A stretch of DNA of 64,000 nt from Nocardioides sp. TRM66260-LWL (lineage in GTDB: Bacteria > Actinomycetota > Actinomycetes > Propionibacteriales > Nocardioidaceae): contig NZ_JAIQZK010000002.1 of NCBI RefSeq assembly GCF_020075545.1, forward strand, positions 1-64,000, written 5' to 3'. Both the position numbers and the translations under genes were made by a program. The notes beneath the pieces are model-generated. The model did not search any database, was not told the origin of the DNA, and was given only the letters and a program-made list of their open reading frames with translations. Numbering within the stretch: position 1 is the first letter of the stretch; each line of letters begins with the position of its first letter. This document shows positions 36,796 to 45,792 of this stretch, in pieces.

Positions 36796-38022
36796 TCAGT
36801 AGGACGGCTGGCTCGGGTCGATCTGGTTGACCCAGGCGACCACGCCGCCGCCGACGTGCACGGCGTCGTCGTAGCCCGCGCCCTTGATCACCGCGAGCGC
36901 CTCGGCCGAGCGCACGCCCGACTTGCAGTGCAGGACGACCTGGGTGCCGGAGTCGACGCTCGGCAGCTGCTCGAGGGCGTTGCCGTTGAGGAACTCGCCC
37001 TTGGGGATCAGCACCGAGCCCGGGATCCGGTTGATCTCGAACTCGTTGGGCTCGCGCACGTCGACGAGCACGAAGTCGCGGCTGCCCTCCTCGCGCTCCT
37101 TGAGCATGTGCTCGAGCTGGGTGACCGAGATCGTCGAGCCCGCGGCAGCGTCGGCGGCCTCGTCGGAGATCGCGCCGCAGAAGCTCTCGTAGTCGATCAG
37201 GCCGGTGACGGTGGGGTTCTCGCCGCACAGCGCGCAGTTCGGGTCCTTGCGCACCTTCAGCTTGCGCCAGGTCAGCTCGAGGGCGTCGTAGATGACCAGC
37301 TGGCCGACAGCGGGGTCGCCGGCGCCGGTGAGCACCTTGATCGCCTCGTTGACCTGGATCGAGCCGATGCTCGCGCACAGCACGCCGAGCACGCCGCCCT
37401 CGGCGCAGCTCGGCACCATGCCCGGCGGCGGCGGCTCGGGGTACAGGCAGCGGTAGCAGGGCGCGTCGACCCGGTTGCCGTCGGTGTCGACCGCGTGCGG
37501 CCAGAAGACCGACGCCTGGCCGTCGAACCGGTAGATCGAGCCCCACACGTAAGGGATCTTCAGGAAGTACGCGGCGTCGTTGACCATGTAGCGGGTCGCG
37601 AAGTTGTCGGTGCCGTCGACGATGAGGTCCCAGCCCTCGAAGATGCGCAGGACGTTGTCGTTGTCGAGGCGCTCCTCGTAGACGACGACCTCGATCAGCG
37701 GGTTGATCTCGGCGACCGACTCCTTCGCCGAGACCGCCTTCGGACGGCCGACGTCGGACTGGCCGTGGATGATCTGGCGCTGCAGGTTCGACTCGTCGAC
37801 CTCGTCGAACTCGACGATGCCCAGGGTGCCGACGCCGGCGGCGGCGAGATACATGAGCGCGGGGCTGCCGAGGCCTCCGGCGCCGATGACCAGCACCTTC
37901 GCGTTCTTCAGGCGCTTCTGCCCGGTCATGCCGACGTCCGGGATGATCAGGTGGCGGCTGTAGCGGCGGACCTCGTCGACGCTCAGCTCGGCGGCCGGCT
38001 CCACGAGTGCTGGGAAGGTCAC
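36796..38022 (-). CDS. moeZ: adenylyltransferase/sulfurtransferase MoeZ
   Basis: 408 aa. N-terminal ThiF/MoeB domain with GAGGLGS (47-53), DGTDNFATRY and the zinc pairs CYRC and CALCG; C-terminal rhodanese domain (about 300-405) with the persulfide Cys in HCKSGVRS (about 365). Activates sulfur carrier proteins (MoaD, CysO, ThiS-like) for molybdopterin, cysteine and other pathways. GTG at 38022 with GAGGAG upstream. Divergent from the TetR gene across 246 bases that hold both promoters; no clear box could be assigned. Confidence 0.95.
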   Translation of the reverse strand: MTFPALVEPAAELSVDEVRRYSRHLIIPDVGMTGQKRLKNAKVLVIGAGGLGSPALMYLAAAGVGTLGIVEFDEVDESNLQRQIIHGQSDVGRPKAVSAKESVAEINPLIEVVVYEERLDNDNVLRIFEGWDLIVDGTDNFATRYMVNDAAYFLKIPYVWGSIYRFDGQASVFWPHAVDTDGNRVDAPCYRCLYPEPPPPGMVPSCAEGGVLGVLCASIGSIQVNEAIKVLTGAGDPAVGQLVIYDALELTWRKLKVRKDPNCALCGENPTVTGLIDYESFCGAISDEAADAAAGSTISVTQLEHMLKEREEGSRDFVLVDVREPNEFEINRIPGSVLIPKGEFLNGNALEQLPSVDSGTQVVLHCKSGVRSAEALAVIKGAGYDDAVHVGGGVVAWVNQIDPSQPSY

Positions 38023-38268
38023 GTCCGGACTCCTCGGTTGCGGGGTGGCGGTTCTCTTGACGATCGGTGACAACGTCGGGATCGCCCGCGCGTGTTCCCG
38101 CGACGTCCCGGCCCCCTGATCGTCGCGCACCCGGCGACGCCGTGCGGCGTCGGCGCGGGGCGTCCCGTCATCCGGACCCCCGGCTACTGCGGAGTAGGCT
38201 GCGGCCTCCGAGGCCCGCCACCCACGCGCGGCCCCGTGCACGATCGACGATCGACGAGGAGCACCACC

Positions 38269-38922
38269 GTGACGACTGGGCAGCACGCCGGCCGAGCCCA
38301 TCCGGAGGCCGAGGCCCGCCCCCGCGGCGGCCGGATGCCGCGCCGCGAGCGCCGGGCGCAGCTGCTCGACTCGGCCCTCGAGGTCTTCGTCGCCCAGGGC
38401 TACCACGCCGCGGCGATGGACGACATCGCCGATCGCGCCGGCGTGTCCAAGCCGGTGCTCTACCAGCACTTCCCCGGCAAGCTCGACCTCTATCTCGCGC
38501 TGCTCGACTCCTCGTGCGACGCCGTCATCGCGAACTGCCGGGCCGCGCTGGAGTCGACCCCCGACAACAAGCTGCGCGTGGCGGCGACCATCGACGCCTT
38601 CTACGACTACGTCGCCAACGACACCGGCGCCTTCCGGCTCGTCTTCGAGTCCGACCTCACCAACGAGCCGGCCGTGCGCGAGCAGGTCGACCGCGTCACC
38701 CACGAGTGCGCCGCCCTCATCGCCGAGGTCATCCGCGACGACACCGGCCTGCCGCAGCCCGCGTCGCGCCTGCTCGCGGTCTCGCTGGTGGGCATGGCGC
38801 AGGTCAGCGCCCGCTTCTGGCTCTCCGAGGGCGGCGGCATCGAGCGCCCCCAGGCCGCGGCGCTGGTCGCGGGCCTCGCATGGCGCGGCATCGGCGGCTA
38901 CCCCAAGGCCGACGAGCGCTGA
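38269..38922 (+). CDS. TetR family transcriptional regulator
   Basis: 217 aa. Arg-rich N-terminal tail, then HTH: LLDSALEVFVAQGYHAAAMD, IADRAGVSKPVLYQHFPGKL at about residues 30-75. The ligand domain is short with FRLVFESDLTNEPAVREQVD. GTG at 38269 with GAGGAG 6 bases before. Same place and orientation as Rv3208 in M. tuberculosis, beside DUF3107. Effector and targets unknown. Confidence 0.92.
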   Translation: MTTGQHAGRAHPEAEARPRGGRMPRRERRAQLLDSALEVFVAQGYHAAAMDDIADRAGVSKPVLYQHFPGKLDLYLALLDSSCDAVIANCRAALESTPDNKLRVAATIDAFYDYVANDTGAFRLVFESDLTNEPAVREQVDRVTHECAALIAEVIRDDTGLPQPASRLLAVSLVGMAQVSARFWLSEGGGIERPQAAALVAGLAWRGIGGYPKADER

Positions 38923-39020
38923 CGCCCGGGCCGGTCGCGCCCCTCCTCCTCGTCCCGCCCCGTAGGCTCGCCTCGCACCGTCCGACGACCGCCGTCGGGC
39001 GGCTGGACCCAGGAGGAACC

Positions 39021-39242
39021 GTGGAGGTCAAGATCGGCATCCAGCAGGCCGTCCGCGAGCTGGTGGTCGACACCGACAGCTCCCCCGACGACGTCGCGCA
39101 GCTCGTGGCCGACGCCGTCGCGAACGACGGCGTGCTGACCCTCAAGGACACCAAGGGCCGCACGATCATCGTGCCGAGCGCGAAGCTCGCCTACGTCGAG
39201 ATCGGCACCAGCGCCCTCGGCACGGTCGGCTTCCGCAGCTGA
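39021..39242 (+). CDS. DUF3107 protein (TB9.4-like)
   Basis: 73 aa, GTG start with AGGAGGA. EVKIGIQQAVRELVVDTDSS, then KDTKGRTIIVPSAKLAYVEI: the small beta-rich family represented by Rv3208A. Function unknown. 98 bases after the TetR stop, likely the same transcript; closed by a strong bidirectional hairpin. Confidence 0.92.
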   Translation: MEVKIGIQQAVRELVVDTDSSPDDVAQLVADAVANDGVLTLKDTKGRTIIVPSAKLAYVEIGTSALGTVGFRS

Positions 39243-39262
39243 CCGCGCCGACGCACCACGAC

Positions 39263-39290
39263 GGGGCCCGAGCCGCACGGCTCGGGCCCC
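39263..39290. terminator. bidirectional hairpin
   Basis: GGGGCCCGAGCCG / CGGCTCGGGCCCC perfect stem between the convergent DUF3107 and ferritin-like genes. Confidence 0.75.
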
Positions 39291-39302
39291 GCGTGCATCC
39301 GC

Positions 39303-40019
39303 TCAGGACTCCAGGCCGAGGCGGGCCATCCGGTCGGTGTGCCGCTCGGTGAGCCGGGTGAACATCCGGCCGATCGCCGCGAGGTCGAGGCCCGGACGGT
39401 CCACGCCGCCGGCCAGCAGCGACGACAGCGCGTCGCGCTCGGCGGCGACCCGCTGCGCCTGGGTGAGCGCCTCCCCCATCAGGCGACGGCCCCACAGCGC
39501 CAGCCGCCCGCCGAGGCGGTGGTCGGCGGCGATCGCGGCGCGCACCCGCTCGACGGCGAAGTCGGCGTGGCCGGTGTCCTCGAGCGAGGCGAGCACCAGG
39601 TCGCGGGTGTCGGCGTCGAGGAACGCCGCGATCTCGCGGTAGAAGTCGTCGGCCAGGCCGTCGCCCACGTACGCCTTGACCAGCCCCTCCCACCAGTCGG
39701 CCGGCTGCGTGCGCTCGTGGAAGGAGTCGACCGGCGCGCGGAAGGGCCGCATCGCCTCGTACGGGTCGGCGCCGAGCGCCGCGATGCGCTCGTGCAGCGC
39801 GGCGACCCGACCGAACTCGGCTGTCGCCATGCCGACGATCGCGACCTTGTCCTCCAGGGACGGCGCGAGCTGGGCGTCCTCGGCGAGCCGCTCGAACGCG
39901 GAGATCTCGCCGTAGGCGATGACGCCGAGCAGGTCGACGACGGCCTCGCGGTAGGCCGGGTCGGAGAGCGCGAGGGCGTCGTCCGGGATCTCGGCGGGAG
40001 CGTCGTCGCTGGGCACCAT
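39303..40019 (-). CDS. ferritin-like fold protein (MiaE-like, Rv3210c type)
   Basis: 238 aa, all-helical. Potential di-iron ligands in VIAYGEISAFERLAEDA (Glu), MATAEFGRVAALHERI (E-x6-H), FHERTQPADWWEG and LEDTGHADFAVERVRAA. Family PF13794 is related to the tRNA hydroxylase MiaE, but activity is unproven. ATG at 40019. Divergent from rhlE with about 260 bases between. Confidence 0.85.
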   Translation of the reverse strand: MVPSDDAPAEIPDDALALSDPAYREAVVDLLGVIAYGEISAFERLAEDAQLAPSLEDKVAIVGMATAEFGRVAALHERIAALGADPYEAMRPFRAPVDSFHERTQPADWWEGLVKAYVGDGLADDFYREIAAFLDADTRDLVLASLEDTGHADFAVERVRAAIAADHRLGGRLALWGRRLMGEALTQAQRVAAERDALSSLLAGGVDRPGLDLAAIGRMFTRLTERHTDRMARLGLES

Positions 40020-40276
40020 GGGCCGCACTGTAACGGCCCGGCGACCGGCCGAGTCGCCCGGGAAGCCGCGCGCACGACGCCCAGCGAGTACCCTGGTCCT
40101 GCACGCCCTGTGCACCCGGCCGCCGCTCCCGACGACGACGTCGTCGCCGAGGGTCGACGCGGCCCGTATGTGCGCGGCAGGCCCGTGACCTCACCCTCAT
40201 CCGTGACTCGACCCGGCCCGCCGCATTCCGACACGAATCGGCCTGACCGTCCGAGATCACGAAAGCGAAGAGAACA

Positions 40277-41761
40277 CTGACCACCTTCCGCGAGCTCGGG
40301 GTGCTCCCCGAGATCTGTGACGCGCTCGAGCGCGCCGGCATCACCACGCCCTTCGCCATCCAGGAGATGACGCTGTCGGTCGCCCTGCAGGGCACCGACC
40401 TGATCGGCCAGGCCCGCACGGGCACCGGCAAGACCCTCGCCTTCGGCATCCCGGTGCTGCAGCGCAGCACGCCCGTCAGCGCGCCCGGCTACGCCGAGCT
40501 GCCGCAGGGCAAGCCGCAGGCCCTGATCGTCACGCCGACCCGCGAGCTGACCATCCAGGTCGCCAGCGACCTCAGCCTCGCCGGCGCCGACCTCGGCCTG
40601 CGGGTCCTCACCGTCTACGGCGGCGTGGGCTACGAGCCGCAGCTCGAGGCCCTCGAGTCCGGCGTCGACGTCGTCGTCGGCACCCCGGGGCGACTGATCG
40701 ACCTGGCCAACAAGCGCGCCCTCGACCTCTCCCACGTCCACGCCCTCGTGCTGGACGAGGCCGACGAGATGCTCGACCTCGGCTTCCTGCCCGACGTCGA
40801 GAAGCTGCTGCGCATGACGCCCAAGAACCGGCAGACGATGCTGTTCTCGGCCACCATGCCCTCGGCGATCGTCGCCCTGGCGCGCATGCACATGAACACG
40901 CCGATGAACATCCGCGCGGAGTCCTCGTACGAGAACGCCACCGTGCCGGCCACCGAGCAGTTCATCTACCAGGCCCACGACCTCGACAAGCCGGAGATCA
41001 TCGGCCGCATCCTCCAGGCCGACGACGTCGAGAAGGTCATCGTCTTCACCCGCACCAAGCGCCAGGCGCAGCGGGTCGCCGACGACCTCGTCGAGCGCGG
41101 CTTCAGCGCCAGCGCGCTCCACGGCGACATGGCTCAGGTCGCGCGCGAGAAGGCGCTGGCCCGGTTCCGCGAGGACAAGCTGAAGGTGCTCGTCGCGACC
41201 GACGTCGCGGCCCGCGGCATCGATGTCCGCGGCGTCTCGCACGTCATCAACGCCACCTGCCCCGAGGACGACAAGACCTACGTCCACCGGATCGGCCGCA
41301 CCGGCCGCGCCGGCGCCACCGGCAAGGCGATCACCTTCGTCGACTGGGCCGACCTGCACCGCTGGAAGCTCATCAACAAGGCGCTCGACCTGCCCTTCGA
41401 CGAGCCGCAGGAGACGTACTCGACCTCCGAGCACCTCTTCACCGACCTCGGCATCCCGGCCGGCACCAAGGGACGCATCGCGCCGCCGAAGCCGGTCGAG
41501 CGCGCCGAGCGTCCCGACCGCGGGGAGCGTCCCGAGCGGGCGCCGCGCAACCGCAACCGCAGCCGGACGCGCACCCGCAACGGCCAGCCCGTCGAGGGCG
41601 ACGCGGCGTCCGCCGCCGGGACGTCCGCCGCCCCCGCCGCCACGGACGGGGACTCCCCCGCGCCGCAGGGCGAGGGCTCCGGCGCCCCGCGCCGCCGTCG
41701 CCGCCGTCGCGGCGGGTCCGGGGGCTCCGGCGAGTCCGCGGCCGCTCCGGTCGCCGACTGA
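40277..41761 (+). CDS. rhlE: DEAD-box RNA helicase RhlE
   Basis: 494 aa if read from the CTG at 40277 (TTFRELGVLPEICDALERAG), 486 aa from the GTG at 40301. The longer N-terminus has the aromatic F-x-x-L motif that belongs upstream of the Q motif, and no ATG or GTG precedes it, so a rare CTG start is likely. Motifs: ARTGTGKT (47-54), PTRELT, DEADEML (about 160), SATMPS, HRIGRTGRAG. A basic tail (about 410-494) with RNRNRSRTRTRN and poly-Arg probably binds RNA. Ribosome or RNA turnover role. Confidence 0.92.
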   Translation: MTTFRELGVLPEICDALERAGITTPFAIQEMTLSVALQGTDLIGQARTGTGKTLAFGIPVLQRSTPVSAPGYAELPQGKPQALIVTPTRELTIQVASDLSLAGADLGLRVLTVYGGVGYEPQLEALESGVDVVVGTPGRLIDLANKRALDLSHVHALVLDEADEMLDLGFLPDVEKLLRMTPKNRQTMLFSATMPSAIVALARMHMNTPMNIRAESSYENATVPATEQFIYQAHDLDKPEIIGRILQADDVEKVIVFTRTKRQAQRVADDLVERGFSASALHGDMAQVAREKALARFREDKLKVLVATDVAARGIDVRGVSHVINATCPEDDKTYVHRIGRTGRAGATGKAITFVDWADLHRWKLINKALDLPFDEPQETYSTSEHLFTDLGIPAGTKGRIAPPKPVERAERPDRGERPERAPRNRNRSRTRTRNGQPVEGDAASAAGTSAAPAATDGDSPAPQGEGSGAPRRRRRRRGGSGGSGESAAAPVAD

Positions 41762-41774
41762 GCCGCACGCACCA

Positions 41775-41808
41775 CGACGGGCCCCGGGGCACTCCCCGGG
41801 GCCCGTCG
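41775..41808. terminator. bidirectional hairpin
   Basis: CGACGGGCCCCGGGG / CCCCGGGGCCCGTCG with a CACT loop, between convergent rhlE and the L,D-transpeptidase gene. Confidence 0.75.
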
Positions 41809-41844
41809 TCGTCCTGCGGGGCGGTGCGTCGCCCGACGCGTCGC

Positions 41845-42495
41845 TCAGGCCACGACGACGACGCGCGTGCCGAGCGGCGCGAACCGCCACAGCCGCTCGG
41901 CGTCGGCGGTGCGCTGCCGGATGCAGCCGTGCGAGCGCGGCGTCCCGAGCGCCGCGACGCTCTGCACCGGCCGACCGTCGTCGACCGGGATGGTGTGGAA
42001 GCCGATGGCGGCGCCGCTGGGCCCGCGGGCGAAGCGCACGAACAGCCGCATCGTGCCGGAGTCCTCGATGCCGACGGCCCGCATCGAGCGCGACCACACG
42101 GCGTACCGACCGGGTCGCAGGTTGTCGGTGACCGAGCCCGAGACCAGGTAGGTCGAGCGCACCCGGTCGTCGCGGTCGACCAGCCAGACCCGCTGCCGGC
42201 CCTGGGAGAACACCACGCGGCGCCCCGATCCGCTGGCGGCGGGCAGCGCGCGCAGCCGCGCCGGGCTGGGGACGAGCGCCCGCACGGCGGCGAGGTCGAC
42301 GGCCGGGGAGCCGACCGCGGTCGGGGCGGCGGACGTCGGAGGGGCCGCGGGCGCGGCGTAGGCCGGCTCGTCGGCGCCGGTCGGCAGCACGCCCACGCCG
42401 CCGAGCACCGCGACCAGCGTCGTCACGACCGAGCCCGCCAGCAGCGCGATCCGCCCGTAGCGGGGTCGGACCGTGCGCGCGTGCCGGCCGCCCAC
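41845..42495 (-). CDS. L,D-transpeptidase catalytic-domain (YkuD) protein
   Basis: 216 aa. N-terminal membrane anchor (IALLAGSVVTTLVAVLGGVG), Ala/Pro linker, then YkuD domain: VFSQGRQRVWLVDRDD, GFHTIPV and the active site LGTPRSHGCIRQ with the catalytic Cys. Predicted extracytoplasmic, cross-linking peptidoglycan 3-3 or a related reaction. GTG at 42495 lies 8 bases after the parA stop, so the two are co-transcribed. Confidence 0.88.
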   Translation of the reverse strand: MGGRHARTVRPRYGRIALLAGSVVTTLVAVLGGVGVLPTGADEPAYAAPAAPPTSAAPTAVGSPAVDLAAVRALVPSPARLRALPAASGSGRRVVFSQGRQRVWLVDRDDRVRSTYLVSGSVTDNLRPGRYAVWSRSMRAVGIEDSGTMRLFVRFARGPSGAAIGFHTIPVDDGRPVQSVAALGTPRSHGCIRQRTADAERLWRFAPLGTRVVVVA

Positions 42496-42503
42496 GTCGG
42501 GCC

Positions 42504-43280
42504 TCAGGCGCGCTGCGCGCGGGCGACGAGGTTGACCGCGACCTCGCGGTAGGCCTGGGCGCCCTTGTTCGAGCGGTTCGTCGCGAGGATCGAGCGGCCG
42601 GCGGCAGGCGCCTCGGCGAACTTGATCGTCTTCGGGATCGGCGGCTCGACGACCTCGAGGTCGTAGGTCTCGGAGATCGTCTCCAGCACGGTGCGCGCGT
42701 GGTTGGTGCGGCCGTCGTAGAGCGTCGGCAGGACGCCCCACACCTGCAGCCCGCGGTTGGTGAACCGGCGGACGTCGTGGACGGTGTCGAGCAGCTGGCC
42801 GACGCCGCGGTGGCTGAGGGTCTCGCACTGCAGCGGGACGAGCACGCCCGTGGCGGCGGTCAGGGCGGCGACGGTGAGCACGCCGAGCGAGGGCGGGCAG
42901 TCGAGCAGCACCCAGTCGTAGGCGACGCCGTGCTCGGCCAGCTGCTCCAGGACGCCGGCCACCACGTGCTCGCGTCCGGTGCGGGTGAGCAGGTCGGCCT
43001 CCGCGCGCGCGAGCTCGATGGTCGCGGGCAGCAGGTCGACGCCGTCGTCGGTGTGCACGATGACCTCGCGCGGGTCGAGCCCCTTGGTGAGCACGTGGTG
43101 CACCGACAGCTCGAGGTCCTCGGGGTCGATGCCGAGGGAGAAGGTCAGGCACGCCTGCGGGTCGAGGTCGACCAGCAGCACGGAGTGGCCCAGCTCGGCG
43201 AGCGCTGCGCCGATCGAGGCGACCGAGGTGGTCTTGGCGACGCCGCCCTTCTGGTTGGCGATCGCGAGTGTCGTGGTCAT
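42504..43280 (-). CDS. ParA/Soj family ATPase, orphan
   Basis: 258 aa. Deviant Walker A KGGVAKTT (11-18), DLDPQACLTFSLG, LLDCPPSLG, PLQCETLSHRGVGQLLDTV. No parB beside it, so it is not the chromosomal parAB pair; the same orphan (Rv3213c) exists in mycobacteria. Possibly positions a wall or other complex, given the linked L,D-transpeptidase. ATG at 43280. Confidence 0.9.
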   Translation of the reverse strand: MTTTLAIANQKGGVAKTTSVASIGAALAELGHSVLLVDLDPQACLTFSLGIDPEDLELSVHHVLTKGLDPREVIVHTDDGVDLLPATIELARAEADLLTRTGREHVVAGVLEQLAEHGVAYDWVLLDCPPSLGVLTVAALTAATGVLVPLQCETLSHRGVGQLLDTVHDVRRFTNRGLQVWGVLPTLYDGRTNHARTVLETISETYDLEVVEPPIPKTIKFAEAPAAGRSILATNRSNKGAQAYREVAVNLVARAQRA

Positions 43281-43341
43281 CGCAGGCCATCATGCCGGAC
43301 GATCGGTCGCGCGCGGCTCACCTGCTGCTCTACTGGGCACC

Positions 43342-44118
43342 ATGAGTCCCGCTCCCGCGTCCCGCACCGCCCTCGTCACCGGGCCCTCGGCCGGCATCGG
43401 CCTGGCCTTCGCCGAGCAGCTGGCGGCGTCCGGCCACGACCTCGTCCTGGTCGCCCGCGACGTCACCCGGCTGGAGGAGCTCGCCGCCCGGCTGCGCTCC
43501 GAGCACGGCATCGGGGTCGAGGTGCTCGGCGCCGACCTCACCGACCGCGACCAGATGCGCCGCGTCGAGGAGCGCCTGGCCGACCCCGCCCGGCCGATCG
43601 ACCTGCTGGTCAACAACGCCGGCTTCGGCCTCAAGGACCGCTTCCTCGACAACCCCGTCGACCGCGAGACCGCGATGCTCGACGTGCTCGTCACCGCGGT
43701 GCTGCGACTCTCCCACGCCGCGCTCGGCCCGATGGCCGCCCGCGGGCACGGCGGCGTCATCAACGTCTCGTCCGTCGCCGGCTTCCTGCCGCGCGGCACC
43801 TACTCGGCGGCGAAGGCCTGGGTGAACCGCTTCGGCGAGTGGGCCGCCCAGGAGTACCGCGCGCAGGGCGTCGTCGTGACGACGCTGTGCCCCGGCTTCG
43901 TGCGCACCGAGTTCCACGAGCGGATGGGCGTGAGCCAGGGCTCCGCGCCGTCGTGGCTGTGGCTCGACGCCCACGACCTCGTGCGCGAGGCGCTCGCCGA
44001 CCACGCCGCCGGCAGGGCGCTGTCGATCCCGAGCGTGCGGTACCGCGCGATCAGCACGGCCGCCCGGGTCGTGCCGACCCCGCTGCTGCAGCGCTTCCAG
44101 GGCCTCGGGCGGCGGTAG
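43342..44118 (+). CDS. short-chain dehydrogenase/reductase
   Basis: 258 aa classical SDR: TGPSAGIGLA (nucleotide loop), GADLTDRDQ (Asp for adenine), NNAGFG, INVSSVAGFLPRGTYSAAKAW with Ser and Y-x3-K, and LCPGFVRTEFHERMG. The residue after the first beta strand (ARDVTRLEEL) suggests NADP(H). Substrate unknown. ATG at 43342, divergent from parA. Confidence 0.9.
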   Translation: MSPAPASRTALVTGPSAGIGLAFAEQLAASGHDLVLVARDVTRLEELAARLRSEHGIGVEVLGADLTDRDQMRRVEERLADPARPIDLLVNNAGFGLKDRFLDNPVDRETAMLDVLVTAVLRLSHAALGPMAARGHGGVINVSSVAGFLPRGTYSAAKAWVNRFGEWAAQEYRAQGVVVTTLCPGFVRTEFHERMGVSQGSAPSWLWLDAHDLVREALADHAAGRALSIPSVRYRAISTAARVVPTPLLQRFQGLGRR

Positions 44119-44121
44119 CGG

Positions 44122-45018
44122 CTAGCGGGCGCGGCGCGACGCCGCGTCCGCCGGACGCTCCGCGCCCCGGCCCGCGACCCGCGCGGCCTCGGCGGCCAGC
44201 GCCATCAGCCGCTCGTACTCCGCGGGGTCGGTGGTGTTGCAGCCGAGGTCGTGGTCGACCTTGCCCGTGCCGTGGTGGTCGCTGGACCCCGTGACGACGA
44301 GGTCGAGGTCGCGGGCGATCGCCCGCAGCCGCGCCCGCTGTCCGGGGTCGTGCTCCTGGTGGTCGACCTCGAGGCCGGTGAGCCCGGCGGCCGCCAGCCC
44401 GGCGAGGTCCTCGGCGTCGGGCACCTCCTCGCGTCGCCGTCCCCACGCGTGCGCGAGGACGCTGACGCCGCCGGCCTCGCGGACCAGCGCCAACACGTCG
44501 GTCAGCCGCGCCGCGTAGCGCTCGACGTAGGCGGGACGACCCGGGTTGAGGAAGCGGGCGAACGCCTCGTACCGGTCGGCGACGACGCCGAGCCGCACGA
44601 GCGCGTCGGCGACGTGCGGCCGCCCCGGTGCGACGGCGTCGTCGTTGGCGGCGTGGACGTCGTCGGCGTCGATCGCGATGCCGAGCCCCTGCAGCCGCGC
44701 CAGGGTCTGCGGCAGCCGGTCGCGGCGTCCCTCCAGGATGCGGGCGAGCTGGGCGACCAGCGGCGGATGGTCCGGATCGGGCAGGTACGCCAGGAGGTGC
44801 GCGCCGCGGCCCCGGTGCCGGGCGCTGATCTCGATGCCGCGCACCAGCGCGAGGCCGTGCTGCTCGGCGGCCTGCGCCGCCTCGTCCCAGCCGGCGGCGG
44901 TGTCGTGGTCGGTCAGGCCGAGGACGTCGAGCCCGGCCGCGGCGGCCGCCGCGACGAGCTCGGCGGGTGCGTCGGTGCCGTCGCTGGCCCGGGAGTGGGC
45001 GTGGAGGTCGATGCGCAC
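44122..45018 (-). CDS. PHP-domain phosphoesterase (RNase AM/TrpH-like)
   Basis: 298 aa. Metal motifs DLHAHSRASDGT (4-15), GLTDHDT, VRGIEISARHRG, SVLAHAWGR and GSSDHHGTGKVDHDLG match the YciV/TrpH group, which removes 3'-phosphates from pAp-type nucleotides or trims RNA 5' ends. Cytoplasmic. 56 bases behind the DUF6758 gene on the same strand; convergent with the SDR. Confidence 0.9.
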   Translation of the reverse strand: MRIDLHAHSRASDGTDAPAELVAAAAAAGLDVLGLTDHDTAAGWDEAAQAAEQHGLALVRGIEISARHRGRGAHLLAYLPDPDHPPLVAQLARILEGRRDRLPQTLARLQGLGIAIDADDVHAANDDAVAPGRPHVADALVRLGVVADRYEAFARFLNPGRPAYVERYAARLTDVLALVREAGGVSVLAHAWGRRREEVPDAEDLAGLAAAGLTGLEVDHQEHDPGQRARLRAIARDLDLVVTGSSDHHGTGKVDHDLGCNTTDPAEYERLMALAAEAARVAGRGAERPADAASRRAR

Positions 45019-45074
45019 GCGGCCAGCCTACGAGGGCGTCGCAGCGCGTCCGGCCGTGCGGGCGGCAGGTCCGC

Positions 45075-45761
45075 TCACCAGCGCGGGCCCGGACCCCCGA
45101 AGGGCAGCTCCACGAGCGGCGGGCCGACGCCCGAGACGTCGCGCAGGATCCAGTCGTCGCGCAGCAGCAGGATCGCCGAGGCGGGCCGCACGACCAGCCA
45201 CAGCCACCGGCCGCCCGCCTCGCCGGCCACCACCGAGCGGTCGAGGTCGCCGTCGAGGGCGGCGGTCGAGACCGGCCACAGCGGCACCGAGGAGCGGCCC
45301 ACCCGCACACGCACCAGGGGCGCATGCGCGCCCAGGCCGCGCCACGGGTCGGTGTGCCCGAGCCCGGCGCAGCGGGCGCCGAGCCCGGTGCCGGGCTCCT
45401 CGACGACCACGGTGAGGTCGACGGGGCCGTCGAGCTGGCTGGAGCCGGCCACGCTGGTCAGGGTCGCCGCGGTCGGGGCGTCCGCGCCGCCGACGGAGGC
45501 GAAGTCGGTGACCCGCCAGCCGGGGCTCAGCGGCCACGGCAGCAGGGTCGGGAACGCGTCGGCCGTGGCCAGCAGGTGCCGGGCGAAGCCGTCGTAGCTG
45601 ACCTCCGGCGCCCGCCGCAGCGCGCGCGTCGCGCCGTGCTCGGGACACGCGTGGGTGGCGCCGCGCGGCTCGACCACCGCGTCCGACGCCAGGCGCGCCA
45701 CGGGCGCCGAGCAGCGCGGGCACTCCGGCGTCACCGGGACGGGGTCGGACGGGCTGGACAC
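45075..45761 (-). CDS. DUF6758 family protein
   Basis: 228 aa. Starts with a CPRC...CPEHG zinc-knuckle-like segment (about 11-38), followed by VSYDGFARHLLATADAFPTL and a long conserved domain ending RDVSGVGPPLVELPFGG. Actinobacterial only; function unknown. GTG at 45761 chosen because it starts 12 residues before the first Cys; an ATG at 45824 would overlap the histidine phosphatase gene by 32 bases and add unconserved residues. Confidence 0.75.
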   Translation of the reverse strand: MSSPSDPVPVTPECPRCSAPVARLASDAVVEPRGATHACPEHGATRALRRAPEVSYDGFARHLLATADAFPTLLPWPLSPGWRVTDFASVGGADAPTAATLTSVAGSSQLDGPVDLTVVVEEPGTGLGARCAGLGHTDPWRGLGAHAPLVRVRVGRSSVPLWPVSTAALDGDLDRSVVAGEAGGRWLWLVVRPASAILLLRDDWILRDVSGVGPPLVELPFGGPGPRW

Positions 45762-45792
45762 GCCCCTACGGTCGTGCCGCCCGCGGGAGCCG

